Origin: Aquarana catesbeiana
Lineage: Eukaryota > Chordata > Amphibia > Anura > Ranidae
Direction of reading: 5' to 3'
Length of the DNA stretch: 64,000 nt
NCBI RefSeq assembly: GCF_042186555.1
Contig: NC_133336.1
Coordinates: 187,574,599-187,638,598 of the forward strand
The position numbers and the translations under genes are program-made. The notes under the pieces are model-generated. The model was not told where the DNA came from, searched no databases, and worked only from the letters and a program-made list of their open reading frames with translations. Of the stretch, positions 47,079 to 56,091 are shown piece by piece; within the stretch, counting starts at the first letter, position 1; each line of letters begins with the position of its first letter.

Positions 47079-49575
47079 CAACCACTTACTGGGACTCTAT
47101 ACTGAACAGTCGTCCTTTTCACTGATATCTGCAGATGGGTTTCTTCTGACTTGTACATATAGGGGTATTTGACACATAAAAAGCTACAATTCCAGTTTAA
47201 CCTAATCAATGCGGAAAGGTGGAGAGAAGACTGGAAATCAGTGACTCTTGTATATAAAGACTACTTGTCTATAATATTTAAGAAAAAATAAGTAAAATAA
47301 GCCTATACTCTCTATAGATTTTCATAATTAGCTCTCTGGCTGTGTATTAGGTACTGTAAGGTCCCTTTAGTTTCTGTACCAGTCTTTTCTGGCTGCAGTT
47401 AAGCACTTTGTATTGAGAACGGAATCAGCAGCTGCTTCTCATAATTTAGTACTCACTGCCTAAGCAGCCAATCACCAGGCCTGAACGTGGTCAAAATTAA
47501 GCACTTGCTGCTTAAGCAGCCAATCGCCGGGCCTGCATGTGGTCACATGGGGGCAGGATGGGGGAGTGGGCTGGCAAGGTAAATGTAAGCACCTTGGGAT
47601 GCCTGCTACTCAGACTGATAGCTAATTAAGGTGGTTCTAAAGGTAAAAGGTTTTTTTTTACATTAATGCATTCTATGCATTAAAGTGCTTGTAAAGTCGA
47701 AACAATTTTTACCTTATGAATTCCTTGCAATAAGGTAAAAAATGTTTAAGTGTTAGCATCCCCCCCGACGGCAGCAGCGGAGTCTAACGTTAGGATGCAG
47801 GGGGACTCCTCTCCGTTCTCCTCTGGGCTGAATAGGAAGTGTATCCTGAGGCATGATTGGCCAGTGTGGCTTGAGGCACGATTGGGAGTCCCAAGACTCC
47901 CTGGCCAATCGGCTCTCAGGAGCTGCTTCCTGATTGGCTGAGAGAAGAATCAGGAAGACAATAGCGAATAATAATTCACTATTGCGCCCCGGGTCCAGCC
48001 TTTTTTGAAGCCAATTAGAGCCTCGGGCTCTAATCACGTGCTTAAAAAAAAAAAAAAAAAAACATTAAAATCCATGCATCCGCCACCCTGCATGTAGATT
48101 AGGGGCCGGGTGCATGGATTAGGGGGGCGGTGCCTCTGTGCCCTGCATTATGGCCTGCCACTGCCCCCTTGTATTATGGGCTGCCATTGCCCGCCTCCAA
48201 TCTGACCAAACCCTACCATTAAGTGACTATTCCAACCATGATAAGCCAAACCCTGAATCTTGGAATTCCTACAAAGTTCTTAGGAAGCAATTAGTCCCTG
48301 ATTAGTGGAGCCGGGCCCTATGGTGGTAGAGGTGGAGGATCTTCCTTTCAGGATCTAAAGGATGGCAGGTGACTCAAGCCTTTAGACAAAGTGGAGATCC
48401 ATTTACGGCAGATTTAGAGCCATGCCATACTGGTGATTATGCCAGAGCTGGCATCAGCATAACCAAAATGTAGCTACTGCTTTCCCTTAGCCAAAGTCAC
48501 ACTCTAACAGGCTAAATGCAGAATTTCATGTCAGGAAGGGAGACACTTGCCAATGCCATAGGTGAAGGTAAAAATGAGTCTCAGGGGTTATGGCATTTTT
48601 TTTTTGCCAGTGACAAAATGTCGCCACTATGACATAGGCTTTACACTTTACAGGTCTGCCTTTGTTCTACCTTCCAGATTTTATGTGCTATAATAATGGC
48701 AGGACAATCATCCCCTTTCTCTATGAGAAAACTGTCTATATATCATGTTAAAGTACGATTCTGTCTAAATCAGAGCTTGGTCCTGCCATCAAGGACCCTG
48801 ATGGGCCATTTCTACCCAGTGATGAGTTCAGATTTTTCAGCCAAGCTACTATTGGCACTGCCTTGTGTTGGCCATATATCTCTGAGAAATGCACTAGAAC
48901 AGTGGTGATCAACTTATGAGTTATAGGGGGGCCTCAACTGTGGCCCTGACATCACCAAAGGGTTTCATTATATGTAATACTACAGAAGACTGGGGAAATA
49001 CCACAGAAAATGGTCAGAATCTGTGGACATGCTACAGGTGTGGTTGGAGACTGGAGACATTATTGGGTCAGGCATAGTCTAGGAACATGTTGCAAGAGAC
49101 TGCTAGAGATCATTGCCCTTGTAGTCACTTTAAAAATCAATACTTCCATTACTAACTGCTGGGGTCCAATGGCTGCACAACAACTACCCAAGGGTCACAG
49201 GTTGGGCACCAGGGCACGAGAGGATACAGGTTCGTTCATCAACTACTCTCTAGTGGATTCTCCATCTTGGACAACTCTGGTAATAGCCATGCTGGGTGTA
49301 GGAGACATCTTCTTCTGGGACCCAAGATCTGGTGATAAAACCTTTCCCCACTCCACTAAAAACTTAGAAATCCATGTTGACTAGATTCCTTCTTCAAATT
49401 TGTTTTATATGTTTTAGCTGCTACCCGAATTCTTCTTGTCAGTGGAGTCTGGTAAAGTGTCTGCCGACCCCTTCGGTGGGGAATGACGTCTACACTGAAT
49501 TGGCATTGTGTGATTATTTGTATATTTTGTAGTAATGTAAAAGCTCAATAAAGCAAATTATTTATAATGAAAGGT
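47079..49575 (+). other. mtmr11: mtmr11 3' UTR (probable)
   Basis: About 2.5 kb runs from the stop to the first convincing poly(A) signal. The first 600 bp look unique. About 47686-48180 is repeat-derived: it has a Lys/T-rich foldback-type start and a segment shared with 34313-34560 and 58905-59108. The last 200 bp (49390-49560) are AT-rich and unique, as expected of a real 3' end. The extent is inferred; an earlier, weaker cleavage site cannot be excluded. Confidence 0.45.
49547..49552 (+). terminator. poly(A) signal AATAAA
   Basis: AATAAA in CTCAATAAAGC, followed after about 20 bases by a G/T-rich stretch (GGTGTGGTTT at about 49572). This is the normal layout of a vertebrate cleavage and polyadenylation site. 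It is the best candidate for the mtmr11 transcript end. Confidence 0.5.
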
Positions 49576-49756
49576 GTGGTTTATATGGTATGCAAAACAT
49601 CAGCAACATTATGGTTTATGGTCGATCTACTATAGAATATCAGTGTCGCATCATCTGTTTGCTGGCAGCATATTCATACATAGTGGAGGTTAATGGGATA
49701 TCCTTCATATATATATGGCTCAGTTCCACATACAGCTTCCACAGTGTAAATATACA

Positions 49757-49967
<211 letters not shown>

Positions 49968-49969
49968 CA

Positions 49970-50950
49970 CATTAGTATAATTGCTATATCAACACCATAC
50001 TTTCAGTGCCATGTACAGGCCCCATGCACACTGGGCTGGATGGTGCACACAGCAGAACTTTCATTTAGTGCAGTATGTGCCCAGGGACAAAATCCCAAAA
50101 TTCAGACTGCTTGTGTTGTAAGCATTCGTCCCTGAGCACATACGGCCCTAACATTCATACCACTAGGGGCACCGTCCAAGCCGCCATCAGCCTCTCATAG
50201 AGTTTGACATGCTGCTGGTAGCTGGACTAGATGGTGCACTTGTGCCCTGGGCGGGACACAGCATTGGCAGGACACAGCACGGGCAAGATATTACCCCCCA
50301 AAATAACCATTTAAAGGGCCAGTGCACTTAAAAGTAAGATTTTAGTTAAAGGTGGAGCTGTGTGTCATGTATTTAATACTCCAGCAATAACATCTCTGTA
50401 ATTCTATTTATTGGTAGTAAGTAATTCCCTTTTGCCTTGTAAATGTCGTTGTGTAAGATTTTCATATATTGATGGAATTAAAATTAATAAACACTTGTTG
50501 ATGCTGCCAGTTTATGATCTCCCTGAGGCCATCTTTAACAGTGTGACCCCCAGCACCCAATGTACAGCATTGTTGTCACCCTCCAGGCAGCTGTGCTTTC
50601 TCCTCCAATTTGTTGTAGTCATCGCCCCCTGCTGGTCTATAAACCAGGGGTGGGGGGGGGGGGGGGGCACCTTATAAAATGTAATTATCATTTCTGCTGG
50701 ACAGCTGGGCCTGTTACTAGGAGAAGAAAAAAATAACAGATCTCCTGGCAGGATCAACCAATCATACAACTGTTACCGGGCAGACTCAGAAAAACCAACA
50801 CTGCTATGTGAATGTTATTGACAGACAGACATCATAGATGTCATTTTGTATTTGGCCCAGAGCTCCACTTTAATATGTTTCCTATAAGACACACAGAGCT
50901 CCATTTCTGTACACAGTAGTATCTGTAACTGTCACAATTCAAACTGAAAA
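49970..50950. other. Intergenic DNA between mtmr11 and the next gene
   Basis: No gene, and only one feature of note: a G run at 50651-50667. Segment 50300-50870 has frog-repeat-like phrases (TGCTGGACAGCTGG, GCTCCACTTTAAT) but no defined ends. Confidence 0.4.
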
Positions 50951-50953
50951 CCG

Positions 50954-51087
50954 GTTGCTGATTGGCTGCTGTGAGTTTTTAATGCAAAAAAGTTCAATTA
51001 CATTGATTGCTGATTGGCTGCTATGAGTGTATGGGAAAGTCAGATGTCCATATAAAGATAAATGATTGCTGATTGGCTGCTGTGAAT
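50954..51087. promoter_or_regulatory. Three spaced TGCTGATTGGCTGC motifs (inverted CCAAT)
   Basis: TTGCTGATTGGCTGCT occurs at 50955, 51007 and 51066 in the same orientation, 52-59 bp apart. ATTGG is an inverted CCAAT box. They lie just upstream of the tandem promoter copies; a regulatory role is inference only. Confidence 0.35.
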
Positions 51088-51117
51088 ATATTAGAATGTC
51101 AGAATTACAAACAATGA

Positions 51118-51389
51118 TTTAAAAACTCGATGATACATAACAGTTAATTGGTAAAATAAACTCTAATATTTTCATTTCACTGATCAATGTTTACTGATTA
51201 TTAAATGCTAATAGATCTGATCACTGCAGTCCATCTTATACAAACAATCTATCCATGTTTGTTAGCTTGTTGTTTTGTCAATTACGTTTTCACTTAAACA
51301 AAAAAATAAAAAAATAGTGGAGGATGTTTCGGCAGTTAGCATTATGATTTTATAGTGTGGGCGGAGCCAAAACCCATAAATAGATTTGT
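51118..51389 (+). repeat. Tandem promoter segment, truncated copy C
   Basis: Matches the first half of copies A and B: CATAACAGTTAATTGGTAAA, TTCACTGATCAATGTTTACT, GCAGTCCATCTTATA, AGTGGAGGATG and GTGTGGGCGGAGCCA, then CATAAATAG. It stops before the first-exon sequence, exactly where copy A begins. Confidence 0.85.
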
Positions 51390-51614
51390 ACATAACAGTT
51401 AATTAGTAAAATAAATGCTAATATTTTCATTTCACTGATCAATGTTTACTGATTATCAAATGCTAATAGATCTGATCACTGCAGTCCATCTTATAAACAA
51501 TCTATCAATATATTGTTAACTTGTTGTTTTGTCAATAAAGTTTTCAATAAAAAAAAAAAAGTCAGTGGAGGATGCTTTGGCAGTTAGCACTATCATGTCA
51601 TGGTGTGGGCAGAG

Positions 51615-51652
51615 CCAGTAGCTATACATAGAGTTGTTGACAACAGAGCCAG
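51615..51652 (+). promoter_or_regulatory. TATA-like core promoter, copy A
   Basis: AGCCAGTAGCTATACATAGA with CTATACATA at 51622-51630. Conserved with copy B, and placed about 30 bp before the start of the conserved first-exon block. Confidence 0.5.
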
Positions 51653-51766
51653 CCAGTCTTGGGCTTAGCACAGAGAGATTTCTCCTGCAGGAAGTGTAAT
51701 TAGGATTGCGATATACTAACCCGAGATATTATTCTTATTCAGATTGTGGTAGAAGCTGTACGTTAG
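51653..51766 (+). other. Predicted non-coding exon 1a of the coiled-coil gene
   Basis: Start estimated from the TATA-like box. The end is the donor TTAG/GTAGGT (GT at 51767). GAGATTTCTCCTGCAGGAAG and the rest are almost identical to exon 1b. No ATG-initiated frame of any length is present. Transcription is inferred from donor and promoter conservation. Confidence 0.5.
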
Positions 51767-51992
51767 GTAGGTCTTGTTATATTTTTTCCAAAAATGTATA
51801 TTTATATCTGTATATATCTGTATAAATCAGGCAGACCCTGGCACTGCATAGCTGTTACAATTTCTAAAATATCCTTTACATACTCTAACGGATGGGATCA
51901 GCTTAATATTCTTCAGTCACACAGTTAACCAATGGGATAACAAACTGTTTTTTTTTAAACAAAAAACAAAGTGACAGTTAATTTCAGCCTGA

Positions 51993-52247
51993 GCCCTGGT
52001 TCACACAGGGGCGGCACGACTTGCAGGTCGCCTCACCGAGGCGACCTGCACGCGACTTCCAAGGCGACTTGCAAAACGACTTCTGTATAGAAGTCTATGC
52101 AAGTCGCCCCCAAAGTCGTACAGGAACCTTTTTCTAAGTCGGAGCGACTTGCATCGCTCCTATTACAACGGTTCCATAGCACAGAACGGGAGGCGACTTG
52201 TCAGGTGGCTAGGTCGCCTGACAAGTCGCCCCTGTGTGAACCGGCAC
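51993..52247. mobile_element. Harbinger-like MITE present in copy A only
   Basis: Ends GCCCTGGTTCACACAGGGGC and GCCCCTGTGTGAACCGGCAC. Copy B has the unoccupied site (CAGCCTTAGAG). The flanks are TGA (51990-51992) and TTA (52248-52250), consistent with a TTA target duplication with one change. The interior is rich in GCGACTTG palindromes. Confidence 0.85.
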
Positions 52248-52377
52248 TTAGAGACTGAGATCATTTGTTAGGGAGGGATCTATTTATAGAACATTGGTTG
52301 GAGAAATGCCACACATTGGTGTAAGCTGGACACATTTCCTCCATATTTTCTGTATCAGATGAATTATTATGATCGGC

Positions 52378-52470
52378 ATTGCCATCTAGTATACAGTATA
52401 TTTTCTCATTGATGTATTTCAGGAAAAATATACTGCATTTTAGCCACTAGATGGAGCTGACAATCCTAGG
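52378..52470. mobile_element. CCATCTAGTGG palindrome MITE, copy 7
   Basis: GCATTGCCATCTAGTATACA...TTTCAGGAAAAATATACTGC then GCCACTAGATGGAGCTGAC. Lies inside tandem copy A; the same element is in copy B at 53411-53494. Confidence 0.75.
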
Positions 52471-52644
52471 AATTAAATCTATTATAGAAAATACAGGGAA
52501 AATTCATCCCGCCTGTAGAAATGTGACATTCATCCAACAAATGTCTTATAAATAGACCCCTTATCATCTAATGACATTAATATTGGTTGTAGTGGGTCAT
52601 ACACTGGCCGTCATCCGCTTACTCCCAAATTTCCCATGTTAGAA

Positions 52645-52712
<68 letters not shown>
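52645..52712. repeat. (TA)n microsatellite
   Basis: Pure TA repeats of about 60 bp between the two tandem promoter copies. Confidence 0.95.
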
Positions 52713-52904
52713 TAAGGTGGGTCCAGATCAATGTTTACTGATTATCAAATGCTAATAGATCTGATCACTGCAGTCCATCTTATAAACAATCTATCAATAT
52801 ATTGTTAACTTGTTGTTTTGTCAATAAAGTTTTCAATAAAAAAAAAAAGTCAGTGGAGGATGCTTTGGCAATTAGTACTATGATGTCATGGTGTGGGCAG
52901 AGCC

Positions 52905-52940
52905 AGTAGCTATACATAGAGTTGTTGACAACAGAGCCAG
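52905..52940 (+). promoter_or_regulatory. TATA-like core promoter, copy B
   Basis: CAGTAGCTATACATAGAGTT at 52905, identical to copy A over this block. About 30 bp upstream of the expected first-exon start. Confidence 0.5.
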
Positions 52941-53070
52941 TCAGTCTTGGACTTAGCTTTGGTGAACACACACACACAGAGATTTCTCCTGCAGGAAGTG
53001 TAATTAGGATTGCGATATACTAACCCGAGATATTATTCTTATTCAGATTGTGGTAGAAGCTGTACATTAG
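52941..53070 (+). other. Predicted non-coding exon 1b of the coiled-coil gene
   Basis: Ends at the donor ATTAG/GTAGGT (GT at 53071). The body matches exon 1a from GAGATTTCTCCTGCAGGAAG onward. The exon-2 acceptor is 600 bp downstream. Confidence 0.5.
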
Positions 53071-53410
53071 GTAGGTCTTGTTATAGATTTTTTTTATAAA
53101 TAAATATATATCGGTATATATCTATATAAATCAGGCAGACCCTGGCACTACATAGCTGTTAGTTTATCTAAAGGAGATTTTATAGATTGTAACGGATGTG
53201 ATCAGCTTAATATTCTCCATTCACACAGCTAACCAATGGGATAACACTTTTTTTATTTTTTTTTCAAACAAAGTGACAGTTAATTTCAGCCTTAGAGACT
53301 GAGATCAGTTGTTAGGGAGGATCTATTTATAGAACATTGGTTGGAGAAATGCCACACATTGGTGTAAGCTGGACACATTTAATCCATATGATTAGATTCA
53401 TTGGTATGAT

Positions 53411-53494
53411 CCCATCTAGTATACAGTATATTTTCTCATTTGATGTATTTCAGAAAAAATATACTGCATTTTAGCCACTAGATGGAGCTGACAC
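53411..53494. mobile_element. CCATCTAGTGG palindrome MITE, copy 8
   Basis: Counterpart of copy 7 in the duplicated segment, including TAGTATACAGTATATTTTCT and GCCACTAGATGGAGCTGAC. The element was therefore present before the tandem duplication. Confidence 0.75.
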
Positions 53495-53670
53495 TCATTA
53501 CAGAAAATACAGGAGAAATTCCTCCAGCCTGCAGCAATGTGACATTCATCCAATGAATGTCTTATAAATAGACCCCTTACTGTCCAATGCCATTGACATT
53601 AGTTGTAGTTCATTTTGTGCGATATTTAAGTAAAAACTGAAAAATGACCATTTGTTTTTTCTCTTTGCAG

Positions 53671-53779
53671 GTGCGGATTACTTTTAGAAATTTCATAAAG
53701 TTTTCAGATACAGATTGACAAGATGTTGCCCTACACCTACGCCATCAATGAGCTGCTTCAGGGCGCTCTGAGGCATGTG
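53671..53779 (+). CDS. Coiled-coil gene exon 2 (start codon at 53723)
   Basis: The acceptor is CTCTTTGCAG and the donor is CATGTG/GTAAGT. The first 52 nt are 5' UTR with an in-frame TAA at 53696-53698. ATG 53723 has A at -3. Coding part: MLPYTYAINELLQGALRHV, 19 residues, ending in phase 0. It is predicted to be helical, with no signal peptide. I do not recognise the N-terminus. It is not an S100 EF-hand, so a trichohyalin-type S100 fusion is unlikely. Confidence 0.65.
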
Positions 53780-53819
53780 GTAAGTATTTTTTTTCACTCT
53801 TTTTATATTTGACTGGTGA

Positions 53820-54205
53820 TGTATAAAATTTTATTATGGCTCCTTTACACATGCAGCAACCCTGGCCGTCCCTCTGAGAAGCGATCCATGGAGGGTTGCT
53901 TTTCAGAGGGTGGTTGACATGCACATGCAGCAGCCCTTGCTGTCCCTCTGAGAAGCGATCCATGGAGGGTTGCTTTTCAGAGGGTGGTTGACATGCACAT
54001 GCAGCAACCCTGGCCGTCCCTCTGAGAAGCGATCCATGGAGGGTTGCTTTTCAGAGGGTGGTTAACATGCACATGCAGCAACCCTGGCCGCACCTCTGAG
54101 AAGCGATCCACGAACAGTTGCTTTTCAATGGGTGGTTGACATGCACATGCAGCAGCCCTTGCCTTCCCTCTGAGAAGCGATCCATGGACGGTTGTACTGG
54201 GAGGC
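53820..54205. repeat. 74-bp minisatellite, about five units
   Basis: Unit contains GACATGCACATGCAGCAACC, CCTCTGAGAAGCGATCCATG and GAGGGTTGCTTTTCAGAGGG. It lies in the intron directly after exon 2 of the coiled-coil gene. Units are nearly identical. Confidence 0.9.
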
Positions 54206-54559
54206 GGTTTCCCACCTTCTCAGTGCCTGCTTTAACTCTTAAAAGCCTGCACCACTTCTCTGCAGCCACATGTGGTGGTTTCATTGAGACCTCATTCACC
54301 AAATGTGACTGGGGGGGGGGTATCATTTTTACCGTAGCATGCGTGCAACCTTGACCACCTTTGCGGTGTAAGGGGGCGGTAAAACTGCAACTCAGTTGCC
54401 TATTTTTCCCACCCCCCTATACACAAGTGTAAACAAGCTCTAAAAGTGGCCTTATAACTATAGAATTGCCTTCGAACAAACCCATTCATCAGAGCATTCA
54501 ATGGTACTTATATGACTAATTTTCTATGACACTTCGTTCGATTTCCACGTCAATGTGTC

Positions 54560-55590
54560 GAATTTTAACCACTTGCCGACCGGCGATGTACCAGTAGATC
54601 GATAGACTTCAAGTGATTATACCGGGATGGTGCCTGCAGCTTCAGGCATCCTGCTATTGTTTTTTAGAGCCAACGGTTGGCTCTATTGTAAAAGCGATCC
54701 AAGCAGCTAACTAGCCTCTGGATTGCTTTTACAAGTAGTGGAAGGGGGTTTTCAGCACTTCCTGGTTACCCGGATGTGAACAGCGCCATTTTTAAAATGG
54801 GAAAGCATCTGATAACACCGATCTTGTTGTGATCGAATGCTTTTAAGGGCAGAGGAGTAATCTGAGATCTTATAGACCCCAGATCTCTCCATAAAGAGTA
54901 CCTGTCACGTGCCGATTGCTGTCACAAAGGATGTTCACATTCCTTGTGACAGCAATAAAAGTGATCACATTTTTTTTAAAGTGTAAAAATAAATAATTAA
55001 AACAGCGATCGCCCCATACTTGAGGTATCACCGCGAACGTCAGATCAGGGGCAGTAATTCTAGCACCAGACCTCCTCTGTAAATCTAAAGTGGTAACCTA
55101 TAAAAGATTTTTAAAGCGTGGCCTATGGATAGTAAAATTGACGTCGTTTGTCAGCGTTGCACGGGCGTGCGCAGTTTTAAAGCGTGACCTGTTCGGTATC
55201 TATTTACTCGGCGTAACGTCATTTTTTCTATGTTACCATACAATTGGGTATCATATTGTGTTTTTGTGCGTTAAGATTCCAAAAAGTGTATTTTTTCCAA
55301 AGAAATTGTGTTTCAAGAACCGCTGAGCAAATACCATGTGACATAAAAAAAATTGCAGCGCCCACCAATTTATTCTCTAGGGCCTCTGCTTTTTTAAAAC
55401 AAAATATATATATAATGCTCTAGAAATGTTCTAGCAAAAAATACTGATTGTTACATGTAAACAAAAAGTGCCATAAAAAGTGGAAGTGGTTCATTTCATT
55501 ATGTCTGGTAGTGCAAATTAGAAAAAATTTTATCCGCATGAAAATTGAGCAACCGTTCCAAAAGCGAACATATTTCAAACAAAATTCTAC
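54560..55590 (+). repeat. Dispersed repeat with hairpin (AACCACTTGCCGACC family)
   Basis: Starts TTAACCACTTGCCGACCGGC. Includes AGATCTCTCCATAAAGAGTA then the hairpin at 54915-54956. The later part (CAGCGTTGCACGGGCGTGCG, AATTGGGTATCATATTGTGT) reads partly open but has no known domain. Confidence 0.6.
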
Positions 55591-55594
55591 AGGT

Positions 55595-56090
55595 ATAAGG
55601 CCAGCTTTAGGATTGTAGTAAACCCTTTACCCCTGGACTCTGTGATAAGGCTGTGCTAGTTATCCCTGTTGGTGAGACAGATTTACTTTCTGTTGTGTCA
55701 CCGGGGCAGGAAGTGAGGGGAAATCTCCCATATGGAGACACAGACAGTGATAATAACCCAGAAGAGGTTCTTACATACAGTACAGCAGATTCTGGCAGAG
55801 CCCTGATAGGAGATGATTTATGATTTGTGGTTTTAGGAGTGTATCTAAAGATATGTAAATAGATCCGTTTTTTTATATTGGGGGAATAAATGTTTAATGA
55901 ATACCTATTGGGAAGCCCCCCGCTCACTTCCTCTCTTCCTGAGATGACGGGAAGTGAGAAGACATAAAAGATAAAAAAAAAGCTTGGAAAAGATTGAACT
56001 CTTTTCCCACTCTATCCAAATAAAAAAGAAATGGGTGGAGTTTCACTTTAATATCTGTACTTTAACTTACCTTCTTTTTTTTTCTTTATA
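55595..56090. other. Intron end with dispersed repeat
   Basis: 55600-55780 resembles the ACAGAAAGTGA family at 17505 and 19200 (GGGGCAGGAAGTGAGGGGAA, CCCATATGGAGACACAGACA). It then leads to the T-rich tract before the exon 3 acceptor. Confidence 0.4.
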
Positions 56091-56091
56091 G

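Larger units (their letters stand above)
51390..52600 (+). repeat. Tandem promoter and first-exon segment, copy A
   Basis: Matches copy B (52726-53615) throughout. It differs mainly by a 255-bp element inserted at 51993 and by a 16-bp deletion in the first exon. It contains a TATA-like box, exon 1a and a CCATCTAGTGG palindrome. Confidence 0.9.
52726..53615 (+). repeat. Tandem promoter and first-exon segment, copy B
   Basis: Begins GATCAATGTTTACTGATTAT and runs to AGTTGTAGTTCATTTTG, collinear with copy A from 51437. It is the copy closest to the coding exons. It lacks the 255-bp MITE and carries an ACACACAC-containing extra piece in exon 1b. Confidence 0.9.
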
